Source: Formicarius rufipectus (lineage: Eukaryota; Chordata; Aves; Passeriformes; Formicariidae). From it: DNA of 64,000 nt. The translations under genes were made by a program, and so were the position numbers. The notes beneath the pieces were generated by a model. The model was given only the letters and a program-made list of their open reading frames with translations. It had not been told where the DNA came from and searched no databases. The stretch spans positions 1-64,000 of the forward strand of contig VXAU01001864.1 of the NCBI GenBank assembly GCA_013399695.1, in the 5' to 3' direction. Below, in pieces: positions 27,201-39,200 of the stretch. How positions within the stretch are numbered: the first letter of the stretch is position 1; each line of letters begins with the position of its first letter.

Positions 27201-30200
27201 TGCTGTGCAGTGCACAGCTTGTTAATCCCCTCCAGTGCATCTAACATGACATTCAGATCACTTAAACCCACTATAGTGTAGTGAATGGAGTCCCTGGGGT
27301 AGATGACTAAATTCAAATGCCAATGTTTTAATAAACTTAGTGGGGAAAAATGCATCAATAAATCACTTCTCGGCTTGTTTTGATTTTTTTTTTCCTTTCC
27401 CTGGAATTTGCTACATTTGGGGATTTAAACAAGGCCCATCTGAGTCAGCATTCTTCTGCCAGCATTCCTGGAAGTGTTTCACCTTGGTCTGTGGGGTTGG
27501 AATATAGGTTCCCTCTCATCTCTGCCTACTGATGCTTGGAAACTATATAGAAGAAATTACCTTGCCACAGAGATACCTTAGCTGATGTTGGTGCATGTTC
27601 TGTCTTTCAGGTTTCTCTGTGACAGTCAGAAGGATTTGGATGAGCTGCTGGATTGCCTGCACCCCCAAGGAGTGAGGGAGAGCCAGCTCAAGGAGCGCCT
27701 GGAGAAAAAGTGAGCCTGCTCTTTGTTTTTCTCTTTGCTTTCTCCGGGTCGGTGTGTGTCCCAAGCACAGCAGTCCCTGCCATTCCTGGTGCAGCATCCT
27801 GGGCTGGGCTTTGATTGTGCCTGTGCTGAAAAAAGAGGACAGTGGGGATGAGATTGCTGGTTTTCTTGGGCAGTAATTTCAGGCAGTTGATAAGCGATGC
27901 TGTGATCAGTGAGGAGGTTCTCTCAGTCTTCAAATTGCTTCATGAAACTGGTAACAAAGGCAGTGCTGGTTCACTCTGAGCCAGGACTGCCACGTGCTTC
28001 CAGGTGTCCCTCAAAAGAACGTTCTGCACTAGTGGAGCTCATAGCTCCCAATGGAAACCATTGTCCTGGAGCCTGCCCAGCTCCCAGGGCAGTGCTCTGC
28101 CTGTACTCAGAGGCTGGGCTTGATTTTCCAGGTATCAGGACATCACACATTCCATCCATTTGGCTCGGAAGCAGAACTTGGGCCTCAAGTCCTGTGATGG
28201 CAACCAGGAGCTGCTGAACTACCTGCGCAGCGATCTGATCGAGGTGGCCACGCGGCTGCAGAAGGGGGGCCTGGGATATGTGGATGTGACACCGGAGTAC
28301 GAAGCAAAAGTGAGTGCACAGGCACAGGATTGAGCAAGACACGTGGGAGCTGGTACTTCCTGTGGAAGCTCCTGAGTCTTTTAATCAGTGTTCTTGTTTG
28401 TCCTTTCTTTCTAAATTTATTTCAAGATAACACAGCTGCTGGTGTGAGGGTCCTCTGGTGGGTCATAGTGTTGGAGCTGAGTGTCCTGCAGGGCTCTTCA
28501 TTTGTCCCATATCCTAATTCTGGTGGCAGACTTGTTCATGGAGCATCAGCAGAACTCTGTAGCTAATTTTTATCTTGTGTATCAAAGCCAGCATGTCCTG
28601 TTGAGACAGCAGCAATGTGCTCATTCCACAACCAGATGTGGTAGATACCTAATGTGGTGTGGTTATCACATGTGTCCATTTGCACATCCAGCTGTTACGG
28701 AATCATGTGCTCTTCCTAACAGGTGTACTCACTGGAGAGCCTGAAGGATTTCGGAGAGTGTGTGATTGCACTGCAGGCTGGGGTCGTGAAGAAGTTTCTG
28801 CAAGGTTTCATGGCCCCTAAGCAGAAGAGAAGGAAACACCAAGGAGAGGACTACATTGCCAAGGCTGAGGAGATAGATGAAGACAAGAAAATGGCAGAAG
28901 AAGCCAAGGTATTGTTCCCCTCAGGGCTCTGTTTTGTCTTGCAGTGGAAATTTTTGAGTGGGGACTGTACATTTCACAGGTTGCTAAATCCTAATCAACG
29001 TCTTCCCATTTCAGATTTGGAGTGCAGTGGGTTTGGTGTTTATGGGGCCAGGTGTTCCCTGTTTATTTTGAGGAGTAAAGGTATGGGGAAAATTAAAACA
29101 ATACTGAGGAGTGACAGTTATTTTCCTTCTATAAACAGGAAATAGGTCAAGTTCCCTCTGTACAGTCTCTCTTTAATAAAAACACATTATGAAGCATTTT
29201 CAGAGTTTAAGGGCTATATTCATCAGAGATGACTGATGGTGCCTTTGATCCACAAAGGGAAGGAGAGACATGCTGAGGTTCTGGTGACTGCAAGGGAGTG
29301 AGTCCTGGATCAGCACATTTCCTGTTCCTGCAAGTCTTTCAGCTGTGCTCATGAGGGCTGTACCTGTAGGGCACACTCACAGGGTAGCACCGGATTTACT
29401 GCAGCACAAATCCCGGTGTGTGATGGTGCAGGTTTCTCTCTGAGCACTGACTTCAGTGCTGTGCCCTTGTCTCTGGAGCATTTCTTTCTGCAGTACGTGC
29501 CTTATCTGGCTCAGGCTTTTGTAGACCTTTTGTGACAAGCAATGTTCAGCTTTTTTGCTGAGCTTTTGGACCTGTTTGTTGGTTTGGTTGGTTTAGGGTT
29601 GGGTTTTTTTCTTTCTTTGCCTCAATTTATCTGGAGTGAGCTTTGTTTTTGCCAAAGCAAAAAACCTTTACAGATGACCTTGAAAGAGCAGCCTAGTTCC
29701 TAGATAGTTATCTGTTGAAAACCCTGACTGCCAGGCAGACTGTTCTAAAGACAAATCCCTGTGTAGGCCAAGAATTATGAGGCCTTTTGAGCCAGAACTG
29801 CACTGAGAGCACATAGCAGGTAAAATACAGCATAGCCACACTGGAAAAACACACTCAACGTACTTCCAGACTTCAGGAAAGGAATTGCAGCCCTGTGGTA
29901 TGGTTATGTCTCGTTTTCCCTGTGAGAAACAAGTTATGGCTTAACAGACACCCATTTGCTGACATAATTGTCTGTACTAAGGGTTCCTGCTGGCTCAGCT
30001 ACATGGCTGGAGCTCACCCTGCTGAGTGGCAAAGGATTGCAGGGAGACCTGACTTAGGGCTGCTCCTGAAAATCAGTCTGGTGTCTCTGTTGGTGCAAAC
30101 ATTCCCATTTCCAGTGGCAATAGCACACTAAATTGTCCCAGAATAGGCCAGGGAATATGTGACCTGTTTGCAGTGTGACATGGTACACAGCAGCTGATCA

Positions 30201-33200
30201 GAGGAGTGTGGGTGGGTTATCACCCCTGTGCCTGCTTTAAGCTGTGTTTGCAAGGGGAGGGTCAGTCTTCACCTGCAGACACTCTCTTAAAGAGTAGCTT
30301 CACAACCAAGCAGTTTCAGCTGTTTCAAGGGATTCCTGTGAGCAGCTGAAGGCTTGTTCACCTTTACCAAAGAAAGTTTTTTTTTCTGTCACTCTGAGGT
30401 TGCTGTCACTTCTTCTTTAGCATTTTGGGGTTTGTTTTTTGTTTTGTTTTCCCTGCTAGATTGCTCCTCTCCAGTCAGGAGGGGATTTAAGTAACTTCTT
30501 CCAGTCTCCCATTTTGCCTAGTTGGCAGCCAGAACTCCCTCGATACCAGTACTGCTCAAATGCCACAGTCTCCTGGTGCTTGGGAAGCAAGGCTAGAAAT
30601 CTGTTAAATTCCACAGACTTGGGGAGAAATATCTGAGCAAAACTTGCCAACAGCTTTTGCAGATTTATCTTGGCCCAGCAGTTACCCAGTGTGTTAACAG
30701 CAAAACCCATGGAACAGTTCCTTGGAAAATCAATTACACAGTATGTGAAGCACCTCAACAATGTTCTGCAAAGAAATAGCTCAGGGGCTGTGTAACCTCC
30801 ACAGTGGGCTGGGCAGTTTTCTCATTGTCTCTGATGGCTTGGGCTCCAGGATCCACACCAGCAGTGGCAGCAAGGATGTTGGCATTTCAGAACAGTTAGT
30901 GTGTTTTTCCAAGCATCTAATATATGCTGTGCTTCCTCAAATTCAGTCAGAGGAGAATGTGCAACTCTGCAAAACTCCTGGGTTTTGTTTGGCTCCCAAA
31001 TTGCTGTCAGCTGCAGAGTTTGGATTTTCCCATCTGACACTTCACTGTTTGTTTTTTCATTCTCCTGGGGTAGAAGAACATTGACTTGAGTCCTATTATG
31101 TCCCTGTCATGTCTGGGCCATCACCTCATTGTTGGAGAGCACAGGATTACTGCTGGAGTGGGACGTGGCTCTGGATCTTTTCTGTCCTGCTGCATTTCCG
31201 ATTTACCACAACCTCCCGAGCTGGGTGTGATGTTCCCATGGGCCTGGCTGTGTGCAGACCCCACAGCTGCCCTGGTGCAAAGCTCAGCTTTGATGCTGTC
31301 ATCCTCACTCCCAGTTCCTTCTGGGATTTCACTTGTGCTGAGGTCATCCTGTCTCAGGGAAGTGGCTGGTTTCATATTTGGGGCTCCAAATGCCTGTCTA
31401 GTGCGATTGTAGCTGAGGGAGCAGGAGGACCAGGCGGGTGTTGCTGATGTCCAGGTGCCTCTGTGGTACCCACTGGAGGGCAGCACAGGCCACTCCAATC
31501 CACCTCCCTCCAGTGGGGTTGCCAGCTATTCCTTAACTTTCACCCCACCTTTTGCAGTGCTGTATTTCTGCCTTTTATTTTCTTAGCCTGCTGATTGTTT
31601 GGGTTAGACCTTCAGAGCAGGAATTCAGTGGTGTTCACGTAGCTTGTTTCAGCCTGGCTGTGAAATGCAAAAGGGTGGACTGTTAAGAACAAACTGTCTG
31701 AACCAGGAGACTGGGTAATGATAAACCACAACCAGGACTGCTGAGGTGTCGGAGAAGGAAAGAAACACAGAGCTGAGCTCTGCTTAGAAGGGCCCCAGCT
31801 AAAGGATATGAAAACATCTTCAGAGTGTGTGTAAGCTGTGAGGTCTGTCTGCAGGTTGCTTCAGCCATGGAGAAGTGGAAGGCAGCCATCCGTGAGGCGC
31901 AGACCTTCTCCCGTATGCATGTGCTGCTTGGGATGCTGGATGCCTGCATCAAGTGGGACATGTCAGCGGAGAACGCCAGGTGCAAAGTGTGTCGCAAGAA
32001 AGGTAACACATTCCTGCCCCTCGGAGCTCCTGCCCACTGTCACCTCTCTGTGCCCTGCCTAGGCAACATGCCCTTGGAGTCTGTGGCTGTATTTTGAGTT
32101 TTGAACGTCAGGGTTTGCTCTCAGCATTGATCTCACAGAAGCATTTGACCTTGACTGCACTAAACCATTCTTACGAAACATGGTGTTGCAGAACATTGCA
32201 GAGCTGCTGTCCCCTGGATATTTAGGGTACTTGGACACAAGTCATCTACAAATCCTTCTGGGAACACTTGTGCCACTGCCCATTCCCTGCTTTCATTTTT
32301 GGAATGGTCTTTGGGTCTCTGAGCCTTGTCAGTTAATCCCTTCTTTTAGAGAAGGACCAAGCAAGGAGAGGTTGGGAAGGTTACTGTGGGAAAAGCCAAG
32401 TGGGGTGGTGCTGCTCCGAGGCCAGAGTGGGAACAGAACTGCTTGATGAGCTGGGGAAGTCACCAACCAGGTGACAAGGGACCACCTTCTCTGTCTGCAC
32501 TGTAAGATGAAGGTCTTTAGAGTCTTTTGAATGGAGAGAGATTTAGAAGGGATATCAGCAGTGATGGAGTGCTGGTATTTGTTCTGCCATAACCTCTCCT
32601 GTTGAATGGGATCCTGGAGTAAAGAGCCTGGTGGTACATTCTGCCTCACCACATGCTTTTTGTCTCACTATTTGCTAAAACTTGTGGGAAACGAGGGCAG
32701 GCAGAGCTTGAAGTGCTGGGCCACTTGTTTACCAAAAGGCTTTGCCATCCACCCCTTCAAAGAAATAAGGGCTGAATTGGTGTAACATCCTCCTTCTCTG
32801 TGGAGTCTCAGAGATATTCCAAAAGCAGTGCCAAAACTGTCCTACCTGCTGGTGAGAGGGGATTTTAAGCAGAAGTAAGGGTGGTCTCAGCTAAGACTAA
32901 TATGGTAGCTTTACATAATTTCAGAACTGGGGTGTTAGAGACATGCTGGCAAACTCTCTGCAGTTCCGTTTTTCCCTCTTCAGTAAATGAAAGCTGGCTT
33001 GGGACTGTCTCCTTGTTTTCCTGCATCAGTGGGAAGCACAGAGACTAGTCCTGTTGCATACTGATTGTGTGTAGGCTTGCTACTCAGAGTAGAAAGAAGA
33101 TACTGTGGAGACTTACTGGACTGAGATGGAACAAGAACAGGTGCATTTATAGCTTTTTACAGTTCTGGGCCATCTTTGCAGCAAACTTCTTTCCCCATGT

Positions 33201-36200
33201 TTGGGTGGAACACCTTTGGCAGGTTTCTGCCTTTGCCTCCAGTGAAATCTTTGCAGCGCAAGGGACTTTGCAGTGATTCTGTTTGGTTTCCACTGCAGTG
33301 GTGGGACAGAGAAGGAAGGAGAGTCCCTGAGAAAGGCCATCAGAGGAAGGGTCCCTGCCCTCAGCGGAGCCTCTGCATCTTTCCCTTCCTTAGTCCAGCC
33401 CTGCAGCAGCTTCTGCCAGAGGCTGAGCAGAGCTGTGACCCTCATTACAAGTGAGCTGCCCTGTCCTAGGTGAGGATGACAAACTGATCCTGTGTGACGA
33501 GTGTAACAAGGCATTCCACCTGTTCTGCCTTCGGCCGGCGCTGTACGAGATCCCGGACGGGGAGTGGCAGTGCCCGGCGTGCCAACCTTCCACTGCCCGG
33601 CGCAGCTCCCGGGGCAGGTGAGTGACCCTCCTGCCGTTTGCCACTGCACAGTCTTCCTCAAGTCCTGCTTCCTCAAGACCCAAATCAACCCACAGCAGAG
33701 CCCCTTTGAAAGGGTTAAAATTGCCCACTGAAAAAGGCACTGGAACAATAGAAAAGCAATTTTTTTGGGCTGTGAGTTTAGCACACCTGTTGTACTGACC
33801 CATGACAGCTTCAGGAGCTTTAATAAATAACTTGTGTTTGGCAGTGAAAACATGCACAAAACACCCACCAAACTCAGCTACACTAAGGACTGTTGTTTCG
33901 TTTGAGCAGCTGGTTGGGTTGGTTTTTCAGGGAGTTGGTAGCAGTGCAGCTCTGTGGGCCTCTAGGCTGAGTTACTGGGGTGTTCTTGTAAGTTAGAGCA
34001 GGCATTACTCCAGGCTGCAGCTCAGCCTGTACTCTGCTGCTACAAATCAGGCTACAAAATACCACTCTGATGGTTTTCTGGACCTGATAAACCTTAACAA
34101 GACAGGAATGCTTTATAGGGCATCTGAGAACATGATTTGAGGAGGAACCAAAGCTGTTCTGTGCAGCAGAAATTAATAGTTGCATCCTGACAGCAGGATT
34201 GGTTTTTGAATTGCAAGCTGGAAGTTAAGCATTTTACAATGTCGTGTGCTGATGGTGACTGTGTGCCAGGGAGGTGAGGCTATTGAGTGGCACCTGATGC
34301 AAAAACAGCAAACAGATCCTCCCTGGCAGAGCAGCAGTACAATAGGGGTGTGCCAGTCTACCCTGCAGGTGGTGTATGGCCTTAAAAGTATTACTTACTC
34401 CCTGGAGACCATTTAAGAGCTCCTCAGGATTGTACAGAAATGACAGGGCTTAAAGACAGCTGTTCTGGCCTGAGATCATGGTTACTTTGATGTGGCAGAG
34501 TCACCTGCAAGCTGTTCAACTCCTGGACCAGAGCCATCAGGTGGGGAACACCTGTCCTATTACCTGCTTTCTGCTCTTGTTCTCTTGGCTGGGAAAAGAA
34601 TGTGAGCCTGGGAGATATTTTACCCCCTTGTGCTGTGGGAGTTTGTTCCTTTTGTTGCTGAAGATCCTCTTTCTCCAGAGGATTGAGACTCCCACAGCAG
34701 CTTTGCCTGTGCATGCTGGGTTTTTGTAATGGTTTGAGTGATTGAATAGACACAGGTGAGAAGCCAGAATGTGCTGAGCAGGAAGGTTGGGTGGCCTCTG
34801 ACATTTGCATTGAGAGCTGACCCTCTGCTCATCAACCTGTTCCCTATAGTGTAGGGAAAATATTCCAGCAGGAGAAAGCTCCCATGTTGAAACTCCTTAG
34901 GCCAGGCCAGCAGACCTGGGTTAAACAGCAGCTCGTCCCCTTGGCACGGGAGTAATTGCACAGCAATCACAGTCTGAAAATCCACTGTCACATGGTCACA
35001 ATGCCTAGAACACCCAAAAATACCCCAATCCAGCTGTTGGGGATTTTCAGCCCAGATGTTCAGCCTAGGAAGTGCCCTTTGAGTTGTAGCTACAACTCTG
35101 TAATAAAGCAAACTTCTTCAGGCTCAGCCTGGTGTTGGGAACCCAGGGCTGCTGATACCACATTCTGGTATCACAGTCGTTTACCTGCCGCCTTGTAGGA
35201 ACTATGCAGAGGATTCTGCTGAAGATGAAGGTGAAGAAGGTGAGGAAGCTTCTGATGAACCAGATGCTGAGGAGGAAGAGGAGGAAGAAGAAGATTATGA
35301 AGTTGCTGGACTGAAATGTAAGGTTTTGACCTGGCAGGGAATTAACAGACAATATTAATCATCTGCTTTCAGTGTCCAAAGTATTGATCCTGTTTGGGAC
35401 TTGTGCTTTTCCATGGGAGATGTCCCAAAGGAAGGCTGTGGTTACCTGTGGAGCTGAAGTGAACCCTTGGCCCTTTGTGATGGGGTCAGCACTAGCACAG
35501 ATTGAAACTGCTGCAAGCTCTTGCTCACTGCCCAGTCCCTCCCTGGGGACACTGATGACACAGTTCCAAGGGCTGGGAGGGGTCAGCAGAGGCTGCAGGG
35601 CAGGGGCAGCAGAACCAGCAGTTCCTGGGATTGGCAGTCTCTGTGCCTACAGGGATTGTTGGTACACTGGAAGCTGTTCCAAATGCTTACAGAGCTCTAA
35701 CCACAGCCCCCTCTCCTTGCTTTTCTCCTTCCCACCAGCTGATAGCCTCCTGAGTGTAGGACTTGTGGTGATTGGGCAAGGAGGCATTTTTGAAATAGGT
35801 CTAGCACTTCCTCTGCCCATTCCAGTGGGGAGGCACAGTGCTCCAGATGTAGTGTGCCCTGGACCACCAGCATCCTTTGGCTGTGTACAGAGACCACTTG
35901 AGATGCATAGCTGGAGTGTTCCTGGGCAGCTGGTTGGAATAAAAGAGGATTTTCTAGAGTCCTCCACGGTTGCTTCTCCACCTAAACATCTTTAGCATGT
36001 ATATCCACTTTGGTTTTAGGGGAATTAGATTCAGCCTCAGTTGGGCAACTTGCACTGGAAAGCCCAATTTGGGAAGGGCACGCTGCCAGGACTTGCTTTC
36101 TGTCAAACTGCCCTTGACTGACACAACATTAACTGCAGGTTGTCTTAACCGGGGCAGATGGAATCCAGAGACTGGGACCCAGAGGATTATCCCATGTTCT

Positions 36201-39200
36201 TTTGAGGGTTTCCATCCAGGCCTATGTCTTGATTCCCTTGCTTTATTCTGGTTTCAGGGAGGCTCACTGATACCCCGGCTGTGCACGCTGCTTGTTGTCC
36301 TGCAGCGTATCCATGTCCACACTTGGAGTGTGTTCAGCCTGTGTTGCATGGCCAAGGCAGGAGCTGAGCCAAGCTTTCCAAACAATAGCAAAAGAGGGCT
36401 ACAGTCACTAAAAATAAAGTGCTAAATGCAACCCCTGGCTTTAAAGAGCATTAGCATGGAAAGGTCACCGTGGAAAACTTTTGTTTTAATAGAGAAGTCA
36501 CATTAATCCTCGTGGCGTTTATCCTGGGGGATCTAACCTAGAATGTTGGATTGTCAGACATTTAGCACGTGCCGCGTGCTTGACACACAAGCGCAGTGAC
36601 AGGAGGCAGACGTCCCGCGGCCCCGCCACACGCCTCGCACGGGGGGCCCGGCACCGGGATTTATGGGACGGGGCTGGGTCACAGCCTGCAGCTGAGGGGT
36701 CCAGCTTGCTCAAGGACTTCAGCACCAGGTGGAAGGGGGTTGGCTTGGGAAGAGTAACACATTCTCCCCATATGGAGGGGTCATGGGAGAAACTTAAGAC
36801 AAGGGAGTGCGTCAGCATCGCCGGTGCGGGGCTCTGACAGGCGGACTCACTCAGGCAAGTGCCTTTCTGTGGCATATAATGCAGCAGCCCCAGTCTCGGG
36901 GAATAAAATCCCATTGTTTCCCCCTTGCAGCACGTGGAGCAGCTCCCGGCTGCGGTAACTCGACACTCCCCCTGCACACAGTTCCCTTTTCAGGGGGGCT
37001 TAGCAGCTGGCTTATCCTGCTGTGTGGGCCACTTGGAAAAGCACCCGTCCCCAAAAACTGGGGAAACTCCAGGTTTCTGCTCCTGATGCTTTCAGAGGGG
37101 ATGCTGTAGTTGTTTGAGACAACTGTCTGTCTTTGCACTGCTTCCCTGAGCCTCCCTCAAGCCTTGATGCGTCAGGGTCTCAGCACTTGGCTCTGCAGGT
37201 GGAGGGTTCATCATGACCTGTGCTGGACAATCCAGGATCTCCCTTGAGGATCTGCTGTGTGTGATCACTCTTTAGCAGCAGGCTGTTAGCCAGCCATGGC
37301 CTCTCTGGGCAGGAGGTGAAGCCCCACAGATCCCCTCTGGAGAGGGTGTGAGAGCACAGCTGACAAAAGGCTGGGTCATGGTGGTGGTCCCTGAGCTCAC
37401 TGTGAGCAAAGTTTAGCCTGGTGCTGGGGTCAAAGGGCTGGTGGTCTCTGCTCCCAGATGCTCCTACTCTAAGCCCACTGCTTATCTATTCCAGTGAGGC
37501 CCAGGAAGGCAGCCCGAGGCAAACAGGGCTCCGTGTACTCCCTGAGGCAGGGAAGGCACCAGAGGAAGAAGCAGGCGCTGCACCCAGCCCGGGGACCGCG
37601 GCAGCGCACGGCACCTGTCAACGGCGCAGACATCGACGAGCTGGTAAGAGCCAAATTGCTCCCTGGGGGCTGCTCACTTCGTGAGTTACAAACCAAACAG
37701 GTGGCACGCTTCCTCCCTCCCCTTCCCAGAGAAATACCCTGAATCCTAGTGGAAGCCAGGGCTGGGCTGGGGCGGGTTAACAAAGGAGGCATATCCTTAA
37801 GGCCCCGGTGCAGAGGGAGTACAGATATGCCAGGCATCCCTCCCCAGCCGCTTTCACACATTGTCCCCTTGAGTAGCAGGCAGCCTGCAGCTTGTTAAAG
37901 GGTTTTAAATAGTATCCATATGTCTCAGCAGAGAGGTGGGGGGACTGAGGGGTCCTGGATGGCCAGGGAATGCCAGCAATGCTGGACCCTTGCTCCCCAG
38001 CCTTGGCCGTTTTCTGACAGTTGTTGTCCGTATGGTCACTCCCCAACCTCCAGGACATCATTTGGCTGGTTTAGGTTTCACTTGACATTTAAAGAATAAA
38101 ACCATACGCTCCTGCACAGAGGAGTCTGTGCATGCTGGGTGTGGGGGGGCTGCAGTGGCTGTCCCTGGGGAGGGACACACCATGGGGGATACGTGAGGAT
38201 ACTCCAGCCCCACGGCCACGTCACAAACCCCCTGCAGATCTGCCATCTGTCCCCTGGCCAGTACTAGTGCTGGTATCTCCTGTCACTTTCCTTCCTCACA
38301 GTCTGTGGGTTCACTGCAGCTCATGCTGGATGTGGGGTCCTGTGTCACAGACTGGAAGGCAACTGAGACAGCAAGCCCAGCATGGGCTGCCACAGCCAGT
38401 GCAGAGGGATATTCCAGTGGGGAAAATCTTTCTGGAACAGCTCTGACAGCATACTGGCCTGAGGAAAAGGACACTGCTAGGACTTGCCATTTGTCCTGGG
38501 AAGTGCCCTGTGTTGTGGACCCTTCCCATCATCCTGTGTCCACTGAGCTGTGCCCTTAGAGCTGAGGGGATGTCACTGTGCTGGGGGTGATCTGTGGCAG
38601 GTCCCTGAGCTGACCTTGTGCTGAGCCTGTGCAGGGCACCAGCTGCTCCCTGGGATTTGAAGTGGCACCGTCAGCTCTGCCTTGGCAGAACAGCAGCACA
38701 AATGCTTCTCCCTGTGCCTCGGGTGCTGCCCACCACAGCCTCAGAGAAGGCAGGGAGAGGGAATTCACACTCTCCATTTGCTGGCATTTATTTTTTGGCT
38801 GCTTCTTGAGACCATGTTGTCTTTGAACTTACCGTGAAAAAGCCACCTGTCCCTGGAGGAAAGCCAGGCTGTTTGTGAGCTCTTCCCCCTGAGCTCATGG
38901 ATGGGGCTCCTGTCCTGGAACTCAAACTGCCACTGAGTGTGATAACACAGAATGGCCTGGGTTAGAAGGGACCTTAAAGATCATCTTGTTCCAACCCCCT
39001 CCCACCAGCCCAGGGTGCTCCAAGCCCTGTCCAACCTGGCCTTGGACACTTCCAGGGATGGAGCAGCTATAGCTTCTCTGGGCAACCTGTGCCAGGGTGT
39101 CCCCATCCTCACAGGGAAGAAATGTCCTGCTGTGCTAAGAAACTACTCCTGTGGACTGGGAGCTGTTTGCTGAACCCCAAAACCTGTAGTGGTTCCCTCC

